Source: Myoxocephalus aenaeus (Eukaryota > Chordata > Actinopteri > Perciformes > Cottidae). Taken from it: a stretch of 64,000 bases of DNA. The DNA is taken from NCBI GenBank assembly GCA_038501785.1, contig JBAMJR010000137.1:4034001-4098000 (forward strand), given 5' to 3'. The position numbers and the translations under genes are program-made. The notes beneath the pieces are model-generated. The model saw only the letters and a program-made list of their open reading frames with translations, did no database searches and had not been told where the DNA came from. This document shows positions 40,601 to 53,826 of the stretch, one piece after another; position 1 is the stretch's first letter, and every line of letters begins with the position of its first letter.

Positions 40601-41559
40601 TGTAATAGATTAAATAAAGCTATCACACCGGCATGTATGTGCTAGTTGTTACAAACCAACTCAAGAGAGACTTACAATACTGCATCCACTTCCTGTGTGG
40701 CACTGATATTGTCATGTCACAACAACAAACCTACAATAAATACTTCAGATAGCTTTGTTTACAAGTTTGGACAGTTTTCAAGGAACTGAGTTTGATTTAT
40801 TTAGTGCATATTGTTTTCTAAACGTGAGAGTAATATTATTGTTACAGAACTTGAAGATGGATCCGAATTACAAATTTGTAATTTGTGATTTTGGGCTATG
40901 TAAAATAAATGGTTGGTTGAACCATCTAGATGCATTTCCTTCCAGTTTGTGGACTCAGTGGTTGTTTGCCAGAAAAATGTTAAACAGATGAGACCAGGCA
41001 GGTCAACAGCAGGCTCTATGGATACATACACAAGGACTACAAGTGATTTGTTGGCCCCCAAAGATACTCTTGAACACGCAGTTGAAAGGTTTCCATTGTA
41101 GCTGACACCCATGTTACCCCAGTGCCCTTTATCTATTCCGACCTGTGGGTCTCCTGTAAAAACAACCTGCAAGAGTATAGGAGGGGTATTTAAGGGTGTG
41201 CCGCCACGACAAAAAGAGCTGCATGTTAACAAGAACAGGACAAGCACATTACGTTCAAACAATGCAACACCACCTCCAATCCTGTGCGCTCTTTCACTCA
41301 CTACATCCCACCCCCTCGGGGTTAACAGACCTTCCTTCATGTTCAAAGATTATCTGTTAATCCAAAATGTGCAGGAGCATGAGATGGCAGGAAAGGGACC
41401 AATACTCTGGGGGTAGGGAGGGAGGGTTGCATGGCTTTATTTGTTTGTTGGCTTTCATATTAATCCATTGGAACACAGTGCATTTCCCCCCTCTTTTCTG
41501 GGCATGTGTAAATGTTTTAGAGCCATTAAATGGAAGATGAAATTTTCAATGGATAGCAT

Positions 41560-41830
41560 GTGAAAGTATTAATTGTAAAGACCATTATTTGGTGTCCATG
41601 AGGCTGAATCAGCTTAGCCACTCCATTCCCCCATTTGCATACAAAATGCTTTATTTTGGCAATCAATGAAAGTGCTCCACTGTATGTGTGGCTTATCACA
41701 TGCTTGCAGGAAATGGATTCCTTAGCCATCTCGTTAAATTCTGTTGATGCAGAACAATTTGAAACATGGCACAGGCAGCAATGACATTTAAAGATGCCTC
41801 GGCTTAATTATATTTTGCAAACATTTGGGC
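41560..41830. promoter_or_regulatory. candidate conserved non-coding block
   Basis: Unique stretch containing an octamer-like ATTTGCAT, TCAATGA cores and GGCTTAATTATATTTTGC. It has no ORF or repeat signature. Style resembles deeply conserved vertebrate enhancers, but this was not tested. Confidence 0.22.
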
Positions 41831-42139
41831 TGTTTGTCCTCGGGGATAAAGTGCCTCCACTACAAAGTTAACTTGTTAATAATTCAAAATGAATCTCGCT
41901 TTTTGTTGAGCACCAATCATTATCTCCTATTAGTGCTGGTTAAGGGCATTCAAGGTGCCTCAAACACACAGGGGGAGACATGCTGTTATTTAATCCTTAA
42001 AATGAAGCGCACACATGCAGCACCATGAACTTGATCATTTTCAGCAGAGAAATCCAGATACTAAAGAAAAAATGTCAACCATTAGACAGAGAGGAGATGC
42101 AGAAGAGCACAAAAATAACTAATTGAATAAATGATCTTA

Positions 42140-42350
42140 CTATAAAGCAAGGAATATCTGTTTGCCTGTATGTCCTTTGCATATCTCAAGAACCGTTCAG
42201 CCGATCTACTTCACAATCACCGGGTGTGTTGCTGGGAACCCATGGGAATGTTTTATTAAATTTGTTGCAATTTGGACACGCAACATTTTCAATATTATCA
42301 AACTTTGAAAAAAACAGTGTGCTGTTCAGCAGTAGCGGCGGGGCTACAGG
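42140..42350 (+). repeat. possible interspersed repeat
   Basis: Phrases such as TATCTCAAGAACCGTTCAGC and GTTGCTGGGAACCCATGGG, then CAATTTGGACACGCAACA, resemble from memory a dispersed fish repeat of unknown class. No ORF. Confidence 0.35.
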
Positions 42351-42599
42351 TGTCTGCACACCGAGTCCAGCATGTTGTCCGCCGCAGGCAGGCCGTTATC
42401 CCAGTGCCCTTCATCTACTGCAGCTCACTTTTACTTTTCTTCACTTTCCGGAGTTAAGACCGGATATAGCCAACTGGAAGAAGAATGTTTTTCCACTATA
42501 AGTAAGACTGCACTTCCCTGCTGTATGACTTGATACTGATAATATAAATCGTTATATTCTGTAGATATTCTTCATTTCATTATTCTTCTGTCTATTAGA

Positions 42600-43068
42600 G
42601 TTCAGGTTGTGCGAGGTCAGTTTAACAAATACTTTCTGTGAGAAGTTTCTGTGAGAACAGTCCGGTTGTCTGTTTCTCAAGGTTCCACGCTTTGCACCAC
42701 AACACTCACACCTGTTTATCAGTATATTGACATTAGGGAATAGACTGGTCGTTGCACGTTCCAGTCTTGTGAGAAAAGATGAGAACACGGGATTCTCCTC
42801 CTCTTGACAGGATAGAGCGAATCAGATGTTAGGACGAGGAGAGACGAACCTGTGACGATAAACTGTGTATGAAAGGCCCCACTTCCGTGGTGGGGCAGTT
42901 GTTCTTTGACCAACCTGCGTGTTGGCTGTACCACTCACTGCTTTTGCAATTGCAGCGCTTGCTACTTTACTTGTGATCATTTAGTAAATAAATCTAGAGA
43001 ACGAGAGAAGTTGTCGAACTGAGTTCTTCCAGGCATCCAATAATTGACACACGCTAACAATACTAACT
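42600..43068 (+). mobile_element. possible solo LTR of an old endogenous retrovirus-like element
   Basis: A ~470-base unit beginning TGTGCGAGG and ending GCTAACA has promoter-like G+C-mixed sequence. It also has a small hairpin (GCCCCAC...GTGGGGC) and an AATAAA at 42987-42992 about 80 bases from the end, the order expected for U3-R-U5. No gag/pol/env sequence is adjacent and no target duplication is visible. Confidence 0.25.
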
Positions 43069-43539
43069 TGTAACACTAAGGACATTACTGCCAGCAAAGT
43101 ACCACTGCTTATTAAATTCATGCTCTACAGTAGTTATGTCAAAACAACAACAAAACACCTAATCAGAAATTACCTTCGCTAATTGTATTGCCCCTTCATT
43201 TCTGTCTGCCATAGGATGACTTGTTTTGTTTTTTTTCTTCAGGTTTTGGGTCTCCCAGGAAAACGCTCTCTTGCTTAACTTTTCCCCCTTTATCGAACTG
43301 GGACTGTTGTTATTGGCAGTGGTAGAAAAAGATGGCTACTTAATACTTTTAATGAACTATTCATAGTAAAACTATTAATACTGCACAGTAAAAGTCCTGC
43401 ATTAAAACGTTTACTTCAAGTGAAGAGTGAAAGGGAAGCATTATTAGCACAATGTGGGCTATTTTAATTTACTTAGAGGTGCTTCAAACGAGATTTGGAG
43501 TCTTTGTATTGCCTCTCAACGAATCTCAACATGGCGACG

Positions 43540-43680
43540 GCTGAGGCGGCAGCTGAGAGCTAACAGTGCTAACAGTGCTGAAAAGTGTAAACTACGGCAA
43601 AAGTGCTGACGGAGTTTACCTGGGGGGGAACCAGAGAGTAGGTGCACTATTAGCTGGAACCATCTGTCCAACATAGAGCT
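43540..43680 (+). repeat. dispersed repeat, copy A
   Basis: GCTAACAGTGCTAACAGTGC and AAACTACGGCAAAAGTGC plus GACGGAG correspond, with changes, to the sequence at 61490-61560 in tub intron. The same word order in both places marks a dispersed repeat family. Confidence 0.5.
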
Positions 43681-46600
43681 TTCAATCCTAATATGAAGCT
43701 GTATAGTTTAATGAAATCATATCTCATCATCATATTTAAATTTTTACATTTTGTAAGTCAAATCTGAATCTTCAAGGTAACCAGGGACATTTCTGTCAAG
43801 TAAATGTACAACGTTTTCCTCTGAAAGGAAAGTACACAGTAAGTAATTTACAGTTGCGTTGAATATGTTTTAAGTGCTGTGGACATCTTTCCAAAGTTAT
43901 TTCAGGGTGCACTGAGTTATAATAGCAGTAACTCACTGAATATCTTCAGTTAGTGACTGAATATCTTTGGATTTTTGTCTGTTGGACAAAACAAGACATT
44001 TGAAGATGGCACATTGGGCTTTAGAAAATGGTGATGGGAATTTTCAACAGTATTTTGTGTTTGTATTTCGGACAAAATATTAATTTAAAAAAGTTTAAAT
44101 ATTGTATGCAATTAATTTGATATAAATATATTTTTCAAACTGTTGTTTTATCAAGAATACTTCACTGAGCTTTCACACTGCGAATAAAGGCATCAACCAA
44201 TCACAATGTACAGAACGGGTTGAACTACGTATAAAACAACAACACGGAGGCTCCAAACTCCAAACCAAGATGGCAAAGTGTATCACTCCTTTCAACCTTG
44301 ACAAAAACAGCACATACCAGATCCACAATATATCAAATCTGCAAGCGCGAATTTTTCATTTCCACGTCGTTTATTTGTCATGGCCCGGCGTGTAAAAGTC
44401 TTAAGTCCAAAAAGAAAGAGAAAAGAAACTGAATGTCTCATTCTGCCTAAACAGATCCAGAAAAACATTTTTTTTCACACGCTTTATATGTGCATTTATT
44501 GGAAAGAGGTCACATTCAAACTCCATGCAGCAAGAAGGGTGCATGTTTTGTTCATCATAGTCCATAAAAGCAACACACAAATCCAAATTGCATCCCTTGG
44601 GGATAGTGTATGTCCTTCTGATGCTGATAAATTAAAGTGTGCAGACTGGCAATCATACAACTAAAAGACAGTCAAGGTCTGGCCTATATTGTAAAGCATG
44701 TTTCGACTCCATTAATCCACCTCATTCACTTTTCACAGCTGTCTTTCTTCTACCATACGAATATACAGGATTTACATTTGTGACAGTGTGTCCTTCATGA
44801 AACTCAAAGCCAGGTGCATCACCATCAATATCAGCAAAAAGAGGAAAAAATTAAATCTCAAAATATACACCGTAGGAGTGCATTGATTTAATATACTGCC
44901 ATAAGACCTTGCTCCTACACTCGACATGCAATTTGGAAATAAATTGACTGATTTAGATAGAGGCACGGGGGCGGGGGGACCTGGTCCGCTACTATTGAGT
45001 AAGGTGACATTGCGCGACAAATCACTTGCATGAATAGAGAAAGAAAACGATTTCTCGTTCTAAAAAGTAATTTTGTTTGGGGAAGGTGTGTTGATTGCCA
45101 TGTATGTGAATCTATTCCTCACTCGACTCGAGGAGCATGAACATTTTATAAAAGTCAATGTTATATTTTGCAGTTAGCATAATAATCAGAAAGGCCAGAC
45201 TTTCATCCAAAGAAAAACAGAATCTCATTTATTCCAAGTGCATAATAGAAGGCCAACTGCAACAGCCTATCTCTCCTGTGCTTTGTAGACTGCTGTGAGG
45301 GACCAGAAATAGTTGACTTTTGCAGCAGCAGAAACCATTGTGTTTTAATTGAGCCCAATGAAGAATAATTAAGTAATTAAAAGCTTGATAAGAGAGAGGC
45401 AAAATAAACAGATAAAAGACAAGTGTGGCAATTAACAATATGGCACACTGAGGAGTGAATTGGACATACCTTCAGTGTGGCATCACTAAAGGAACACAAA
45501 GCATCCCAAAATGTGCCAACAGTCTGTATGTCATTTCTTAAAAGCTTGTGGTTGTGAATATGCACACAAAATGTAATACTTCCCAGCTGGATTTTGGGAA
45601 TGGGAGTGCACTGTGATATTTTCACCACTCTGACATTAGCGGGTTTATTTTTTGAGTAATTGCACAGCTTGATGTGTACTCAGGGGTTTCCATGAGAACG
45701 ATGAAAGTCTTATTTCAACAATGCTGCAATTATGGGGAAATATGGGAATACATTTTGAGCCAGTTCACAGTTGAGTTGACTGGAATAATAAGAATAGAAA
45801 ACAGAAAGAGGGAGCAGGGGTGAAAATGGCAATTCGAAACTCAACTGTTTTTGAAATACCAGTCCGTTACGAAAACAAGTCCTTACAACTAAAATGTCTA
45901 ATACCCTCTATGTGTCAGATACTGCAGCAGGTCCATTTTACTTTGAAGTTCTTCCTGGTGCCAACATTTCCCAAACATTGGTATCTGCTTTATTCAACAT
46001 ACAGCAGCCATAATCTCTGTTGGCATCATATGCTGGTTGGCAGTGATAATCTATAATCCATTCATCCAGAGAGGGTACACAAATGCATATTTGTTTCCTA
46101 GGATTAAAAGATTATAGAGGGTGTATGGCATGGCCAATAATGTTCATCCATGCCAGCTTTGACAGAATTTTCAGCTGTATTGCAGATATAGTGTTTTTTC
46201 GAGTCACAAGGCAGTATCCTAAGTATTTGAAAACAAAGTACAGATTAAAATGTCCCAATACTATTAAAATCGGAAAACCCAAGGTAATGTCATGACAATA
46301 TGTCTTTTAATGATAATTGTACAATTCAACAGGTGCATGTTGGAGAGTAAACAGTTGTTGACCATTGTGAAAATGTAGTTTCTGAAAGACTAAACTAGAT
46401 ATGCACTGATTGCTTTTTTTATTGGCGGATTCCGATTTTCTTCCTGTTCCAGACTAACTTCTCACCCTCCCTATACCGTCCCAAAAAGTATTTCAACCCT
46501 CCCAAAGTCAGTAGAAACCTTCACATATTCTAAATGTTATCCTTTTGCTTTGTTATCGTCTTCTATTGTGGTTATTCACATTCAAACTCAGAAATCAAAT

Positions 46601-47234
46601 GGTAGTTTTACTTATTTATTATAATCTGTTTAGAGGTGGTGTTAATAGGTTAAACCGGTTATTATTCCATCATCAATATCTATCTTATATTGCTGTGAAA
46701 ACACCTCCTCTGGACAACTACATTTATTTAAGTTTCTCGCAAAAAAACATGATATCATGATTGGGCAAAAAACATCATGATAGCGTTGTAATTTATCTTT
46801 GCCCAATACTCATTTCTATTAAATAAAGCTAGAATGCATCACAAATGACCACTGTTGGTGGAAGCTATTAGCTAGGTTATTAGGACGAGCTGCAGCTCTC
46901 ACTCATTCTTTGGCTCAATAGGTGTGTTTTCATTAAGGAGTTAACTTCTAGACGTCACTGTCAGTCCACTTGTCCATGTTTTCTTCGCGATGACCAATTG
47001 TCTGTGTTTTGTGTTATGGCTAACAGGTTGCTAACAGGTTGCCGGTGCTGTATTGGCGTGTTCGACCAATCACCATACGCTTACGTCACTCAAAGTTCCT
47101 CTTGTGAAGGAAAAGTACCTAATCTGAAGTAAGAGCTAAAATGGTCCCAAAGTTGTAAGAACTATGTTTTTCTTAAAGCAATATTGTCAGTAGGGAAGTT
47201 TCAATACCGCCCAACCCTAACATCAATGTAACGC

Positions 47235-47832
47235 GTGTTTTATATGGGTACAGACTGCTGCCCTTTCTTTGCTACTGAAAACAATGGCCAAAGGCTTTTA
47301 GGAAAGAAGTGTCATCAAAACAACCACAAATTCCAGTGCAACTTCTTGTTAAGTGAAAACTATGTTTTGGTAGTAGAGCCAACCAAGAGGGACTCTCACA
47401 ACCTACAACACCTTAAAGATAAAATAGACAGAGGTGCCCCAGATATCCTTCCTCTCACCTTGTAGGACGAGCCAGCTCCTCTCTTAACAGTGCTAACCAC
47501 TGGACAAACAAAAGATCTGGAGGTCATAATTGTTAGATATGACTGCACAGAAGAGGAGTCATTTCCAGACAGGTTATCCAGGCCAGACTACTCCAGAAGT
47601 TCAAAGTTGCGGATTCCACTTGGGTACGAAGCAACAGACAGTAGGCCTCAGCCTCCAAAGCACCTCTAAATAACCATTTAATTACCAGATGACTTTGCCA
47701 CACTGTAAAGCATATTCTTATTGGACATCAGTAAATGCCGCCACAAGTACGTCTAGCATGGGGAAACAAAACCTTTCTAAAGCACTTCCTCAAGAGGTGT
47801 GCCGGCTATATGGACCCTTTAATGCACTAAGA
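47235..47832 (+). pseudogene. decayed coding-like stretch, family unknown
   Basis: From 47235 to 47666 one frame is open for 144 codons apart from a single in-frame TAG at 47463. It has protein-like composition (for example LLSENYVLVVEP, DLEVIIVRYDCTEEE, IPLGYEATD). After the stop at 47667 another frame continues with QVRLAWGNKTFLKHFL to 47832. The pattern suggests a frameshifted pseudogene or transposon ORF. I do not recognise the family. It lies beside a LINE fragment on the other strand. Confidence 0.25.
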
Positions 47833-48199
47833 GCTTAAAATCAATCCTAGAGCTAGCTGGTGAAGGGATACAAGCGATTGACTGTTCGCTTTGTACTTGA
47901 AAAATGTTTAGTTGATGCATCTGAACAAACAAGGGGCAATGAATTTTTCCCCAATTTCCGAATACAGAGCATCACAGCACACTAGTCAGAATATGGTAAA
48001 TACATGGATAACAGGTTCTACATTTTAACAAAGGTACAACTGCTTCAATCTTGAACATGACTGCATCATGTTTTCAACATGCGTGAATAGGCAGGGCAAC
48101 TGTAGGGGGAAAAAAGCTAGATTTTCTGCACTGAATGCATGAATTTTTCATTAAGAAAGGACAAACAGTTTTATTTGCATTTCCCTTGTCGAAAGAAAT

Positions 48200-48379
48200 T
48201 GAGCAATCCACCTCTGAATGTGTATGATGACAGACAAATACCTGTGGGTTTGGAGAGTTGCATAATAAGTTGAGCTGCATATCATCTGCATAATCAAGAA
48301 CACTGATGGGATATCTATGCAATAGATGGCCTAAATATGACATATAAATAGAGAACAGAACCGGACCTAAACTCCACAA
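48200..48379 (-). mobile_element. LINE reverse-transcriptase fragment (YADD)
   Basis: Minus-strand translation reads SLGPVLFSIYMSYLGHLL, then YADD at 48292-48281 followed by MQLNL. This is the reverse-transcriptase palm region (LGP-LF-IY...YADD-QL) of L2/Rex-like LINEs. The two catalytic aspartates are present but the frames around are lost, so the element is inactive. Confidence 0.75.
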
Positions 48380-51334
48380 ACTATCCTAGAGGAGAAGGAC
48401 CTTGACATGAAAGTGTTATTCTTTCCCTCAAATTTTTTCCTGATCCACCAAATGCTCAATCAGGACTGTATGATTCACTGTGCAACATATACTACTGAGG
48501 TCAACAGTAAATCTCATCAAACAATTTGAATTTGAATCAATAAGTAATGAATTATTTTTTGTAAATTTGGTTAACTTGTTTCAGTTAGGTGAGCCCTAAC
48601 CAGACTGAATTTAAATGATCATTTCCATTTAAAGAGGCAATGTGGAATAAACATTCTCTGGAAGCGTGACAAAAAAACGTGGGCTTGGTCTATGGACGTT
48701 CAGGCAATATATTAGCATCTCAGACCTGGTGAGTGTGGTTAAAAAAAAACCTAAGCCTCTTAAATAAATATTCTGTCAAAGATTATTATGGGAGTTATCA
48801 TTACTGCTATGGCCTCTTTTCTAATATTATATATTATTATTCCTGCTGCATATTTAAAATGGCAATATAAAACAGGAATAATGGCACAAATGAAAAAAAT
48901 AAACATTTTCCAATTAATTATAGTTATTCAAGTGAGCCTTGCTTTTATCTTTTCTCCAAACTTACATACATGAAAGACAATCCCATACAACTCACACAGC
49001 AGAAAATAGGGCCAATTACATCACAATACGTAATTAGAACACGGCATGTATGCACCTTTCTCTAACTAAATTTCCTCCACATTTTTTTATAATTTGGATT
49101 ACTGCATATATGCCTCGTGGTTCATTCATTTCCTCTTCTTAAAGTTACAATCTCGGCTTCATTCTCTTTGGCAGCACCTATGGCAATAAGTGGTAATTGC
49201 AAGAGGGGATCTCACTGCTCAGAGATGCGTACATTGTTGGGAATGTCGCCACCAAATGCATAATAGTGCAAATGCATGGGCTTTCACCAGCGAGCCATCA
49301 GCTCAAGCACCATTGTGTTACCTCATTCGGCGATAGATAGTAATTTAACAACCCTTAATATACATTAAAATCTTCTGGATTATTACTTCATTTTTCCTCA
49401 ATTAACCGTCTGTGTTTTTATTTATTTTTATTTTAGACAAGACCATTTTCAAGATTGTGGACAATAAAGTTAAAAACAAACTAAGAGCCATTTTGTGGTG
49501 TTTCACTATGTTGGACCTCCCACCACTGGGTGGCGTAAGGCCGAATTCAACTGAGTCAGCCCTATATAATTAGGAGTGGCATTAGGGCCAGGGGTTGCTC
49601 GTTTTGAGAAAGCAAACTGTTTTTTGACCTTTACACAACTGGTGACAATACGGTAACCGAGAGATATAAATGTTTATGGTTTATTTTATGATTTAAGTAT
49701 ATGCACCTAGGTTGTGCCAACATTGTTTATGATTTTGTTTTCTATAAATACACGCAATGGATCAATAAACAAACTGGACATTACACCTGGACATTGTCAT
49801 CAATACAACGCGTCAGAATCATATCAAGGGAGCAACCAAGTAGTGCTTTAGGGTTAAATAGGCAACGGGGGCACTACATAAATAACAACTAACTTATGAT
49901 AAAACATAATTATTTTAATGTTCCTAATATTGACACAGGGGATGGTGAAGTGCCTTATTAAAGCAGACTAAATGTGTGTACACATATTGTAGCAACATGT
50001 GAGATGTACCATCTCTAGTGAGATCAAATGTACTAAAACTGCACGTGTTTTTTTGGGGAGAGAAATACCACAAAAAAATAAAATCCTCCTTAGTCATTAC
50101 ATTCTACAATTGTAAGACAAATCTATTAAACACCATAAATTAGACTTGTATTGACTGTTGGGACTCTGAGTAGGTGATCAGTTTTCCACATCCCATTACT
50201 CTGTATCTGAGACTGCACTGCCCTCTGCTGCCCTCTGGTATGAATCACACACTAGAGGGTTGACAGAAATGATGGGTTAAAAGGTCAAGTGTTGCATTCA
50301 AAAGCTAATCGTAAATACCCAATTTATAAAGGCAAGTTGTGGATTCAAGTCCATTGTTTGGGAATAACTGGGAATAATACAGTAAAAAATCTTACTTTAC
50401 TTTACTATTAATTAATACTTACTGTTGCTGGTTGTTCTCTGTTTAAGAAATCAAAGAGCACAAAGCTGGTTTGTTTTACAGCAAAGGGATTCATAAAAAG
50501 ACGTGCACATCAAACTAAACTGTATTGGAAGTGCGTCACCATCATAATGTTAGAAGGTGCTGTTACTCAATAGACTATGAAGTCAGCCAGGGGCAAAATC
50601 ACATTGGTTCAGTACAGTAACATTATGGCTTATTTTTGGTCTTTTTTAGCAAGCTTAGTTTTAGCATTTAGAAATATAATTAGGAAACTGAAATGTATAC
50701 AATTTATTTCCTTGAAAAAAAAAAAACGTATCACTCCTCCTCACTTTTTAATACCTCTTCCTGGCACACCACAACATGACACGGTGATAATTCCAATGAG
50801 AATAAGAGCTAATAAAGTCGACCAAGTGTGCGCACATCCTGGCAAAGATACTCAGGTGAACGAGAAAAAATACTTCACAGCAGGAATAAATTAGTTTTAA
50901 ATGTCAGCAAGCAAAAATACCAACACCAACCCAGACTCTCACAACCTTATCTGTTTGTCCTTTTTTTCTTTCTCTGAAAAATCATAAAAATGTGATGCAC
51001 TTTCCAACCAAAGCATCAGTCTGCCACTTTTATTAAATCTGAGTTAATGAGAGCTGACATGAAGTCACACACGAGAATCCTGCATTGCCTCAAAAGCAAA
51101 GCACTGATCAGCGGAACAAACAATTATCATTAAACCACCCATAACACACAGTAAAACAGAGAGCCGCCTTACCTAGAACCAGGTATGTTTAAGTTCCTCC
51201 TTATTATACCAAATGTTTAAACAATAATAACTTAGAAAACAAGAGCTTTATATTAACTGTCACATACATACACACATGAAATTTGACCTCAGCATGTTCA
51301 GTAACCCAACCTAAGCATTTTAGGAGCAATGGGC

Positions 51335-51447
51335 TCCTGCAAAACACCTTGGGTTCAGTTTCTCACTCAAGGACACTTCAACATGCAGACAGGAGTAGCC
51401 GGGTGTTTGAACTGCCAACCTTGTGATTAAAGGACAACCCGCTCGCA
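51335..51447 (-). mobile_element. degraded tRNA-derived SINE
   Basis: CTCACTCAAGGACACTTC, ACATGCAGACAGGAGTAGCC and GATTAAAGGACAACCCGCTC are the reverse-oriented body, B-box side and A-box side of the same fish SINE family seen at 26990-27100. Confidence 0.6.
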
Positions 51448-51879
51448 GAGAACTGAATCAAAGTTGAAGTCTGCTGTTTGTCCCAAGGAAACCAGGGGAA
51501 AACATGTTTTAAGGAGTGTTTGACTGCGTCTACTTGACCATAAAGGTGGTGAGTTGATGCTGATTAGTATTGTGCCTACGTATAGCTCGACCTATATATC
51601 TGCAAGGTTTGCTTGCTGTAGGTATTGCAGTTTCTGCAATTTAAATATTTTTAGGGTATAATAATAACAACAACGACCACAACAATAATAATACAAATAA
51701 TTATGCATGCAGTGGGCCAGTAGATTCCCTCTCTGGGGATTTGTAGTCAACGTTTCGTACAGCACTTGAAGGCAGCTGGTCTAATCCGTTCTAATCTGGG
51801 CAGCAACGTCACCAGATGAGAGATGACATCTGTGGACTAGCTTTACAATAAACACATGGCTGTCATTTTGTGAGACAAA

Positions 51880-51997
51880 ATGTCTATAACAACTTGCCAG
51901 AAGGTTACTCTTATATCATGCTCTGTTCTCTGTGTTTCTCTCTTCCTGCCCAGAATGCTTTTACCCAGAGGGAAAAAGGAGATGGGTCGGCCTGAGG
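51880..51997 (+). CDS. ric3: ric3 coding exon 1 (start, first membrane segment)
   Basis: RIC3 is an ER membrane chaperone that promotes folding and assembly of nicotinic acetylcholine (and 5-HT3) receptors. The ATG opens MSITTCQKVTLISC, a hydrophobic helix at about residues 8-28, then the basic LPRGKKEMGRPE, matching the RIC3 N-terminus (LP-x-LSRGK type). The exon ends with one base of a valine codon before a GTAGGA donor. All six exons sum to 1485 bases, 494 codons plus stop, against about 369 in human; the excess is in exon 6. Linkage with lmo1 and tub agrees with the orthology. Confidence 0.93.
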
Positions 51998-53243
51998 GTA
52001 GGAGCTTTATCAGATCATCATTCATCCATCCATCTCCTCTGTTGTTGTTTTGTGTTGCTGCTGCTGTTGTTGCCAGCTGTTACTTTGACTAGAGAGAGTG
52101 TGCAAGGCCCAAGGCCCCATCGTGTACATATGTTTGTCATAGTGTTACACAATTGATAAGAAGACAACAGAAACAGATGTATTTCATATATATTGAAGCA
52201 TATGTGTATGGAATGTGTTGTGGATAAAAAAATTAAAAAAGTACGGTATTTATACATACACGTAGCACATGTTCAAATATGTTTAGACATATATCTATTC
52301 ATCTCTTGTAATGCACGTCTACACTACATTTGAAATATCCCATATAAACCCCAGTACTGTAAAACAGAAATGATTGTAGGGTTGTATGCATTTATGTATA
52401 CTATTATTTTTATTTCATCATCTTATGCCTCATGTCCTTAATGGAAGTACTGACACTGATTTAGTTGTTGATAAATCTGGCCTGAAGATGGAGGTGGACA
52501 CTTAATATGAATATGTAGAGTTATTCTAATCACTCCAACCAAATATCTGTAAATGTCTTGACCATAAATTGATATTTTAGTTCTTTAAAAAAGTTCACCT
52601 GTTCCGTGTTTTAGAGAGAAGATCACAGTTGTAATACTTTTTTTTTTTTTTTTACAAACAGGCTAGAAGTAACTTAAATTCATCGTGTGAAAGCTGACAA
52701 ATCAAGCAGTTGCTTTAGACTCAATTTTCAAAAATTTTAAAATTTTAATAGAAGTGAAAATATGAGTCTCTCTTTCTCTTCAGCCACATCTCATTGATCC
52801 AAAGTTTAGGAAATTGTGACTTTATTTCTGTTTTTTTGTTAGCAATTCAATTAACGTGAGCTAGCTAGCTGCACACGGGACGTCACCACGTAAACACAAA
52901 TCTGTGCTCTTTATTCGGGCTGGACTTACATGTAAATATATATATTATTTATTTATATTAATATATTATTTAGAATTGTGCAAGGAATTGCTTTATCTAA
53001 CTAAGTTCACTTAACATTTACCTGCTAGTAAATATTTTATTGGACTAAATTAATCAATTTAATGTTGGGGAATGTGCAGTGTTGGCAACACAAATAATTA
53101 AATATTTAACAGTCAAGGATTTATGTAGGCCTTGTTACTATACTGGCTAATCTCTGAGAACATGTTCCTCTGGTTGAGTAAGAGATTTGCCGGAAACATT
53201 CGCTCCAACTATTGATAGCTTGATTGGTTTTTGTCTCCTCCAG
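51998..53243 (+). other. ric3: ric3 intron 1 (1.2 kb)
   Basis: GTAGGA donor to CCTCCAG acceptor. AT-rich, with nothing recognisable inside. Confidence 0.9.
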
Positions 53244-53461
53244 TTGGACCTGGGTTCTACCCTCCTGTGATGCACCAGCTGTCGTTGCCAGAGGACCCAG
53301 AACGGTGGGGAGTGGACCCTTCATACTCCATGACACACAGTGCTGAGGCCATGGCCAAAGTGAAAGGGATTGGACGAGGCAAAAAATACAATCTGATGGC
53401 TCAAGTGATACCCGTATATGGCTTTGGGATACTTCTTTACATCTTCTATATAATCTATAAG
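53244..53461 (+). CDS. ric3: ric3 coding exon 2 (second membrane segment)
   Basis: Begins with TT completing valine, then GPGFYPPVMHQ. Contains the family-defining stretch LMAQVIPVYGFGILLYIF at about residues 89-107, the second membrane segment, ending IIYK. The upstream HSAEAMAKVKGIGRG aligns with the HLAEAFAKAKG region of human RIC3. Phase 0 end at a GTAGTT donor. Confidence 0.96.
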
Positions 53462-53750
53462 GTAGTTATTTCACTGACCTGCTTGGTAGGCAGGTTGTAT
53501 GAATACAAAACACTATATTAACTACTGTATATGAATATGAAATGTAAATCATGCAGATCTACCACACTATAATAAACTGCACTATTATGCCATATAAATA
53601 CAGCCTAATGATGAATTACATGGTGATCTCTATGACAATAGTGACTCTGCATTTACTTTCCATTTAGGCAATTTAATGTACAGTAGATTGTTTAAATTTA
53701 CCAATGATTATTGTGATGATCTATTGTGCTAAATATGTATGTGTTTACAG

Positions 53751-53826
53751 CTGACATGTAAGGGGAAGACTACTGAATCAGAAAACCACACTACAGTAAG
53801 AAAAGCATACATGGAGAGTAAGATCA
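53751..53826 (+). CDS. ric3: ric3 coding exon 3
   Basis: Opens LTCKGKTTESENHTT, equivalent to LSKGKTTAEDG in human RIC3, and ends ESKI plus one base before GTAAGT. Acceptor GTTTACAG is canonical. The exon links the second membrane helix to the coiled coil. Confidence 0.93.

Larger units (their letters stand above)
32041..51879. other. intergenic region with repeat fossils
   Basis: Long stretch between the candidate small gene and ric3. It carries two LINE fragments (36.7 and 48.3 kb), a repeat at 42.1 kb, a possible LTR at 42.6-43.1 kb, a repeat shared with tub intron (43.5 kb), a decayed coding stretch (47.2-47.8 kb) and a SINE (51.3 kb). The region 43.5-44.4 kb and 46.9-47.2 kb also has a repeat-like feel. 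The rest, including 32.1-36.6 kb and 37.7-41.5 kb, shows nothing I can name. Confidence 0.55.

Noticed and set aside
40801..41346. 181-codon minus-strand ORF, the longest in the intergenic region
   Set aside because: No recognisable motif, no splice context or poly(A) arrangement, and composition like its surroundings; likely chance, though a homology search would settle it.
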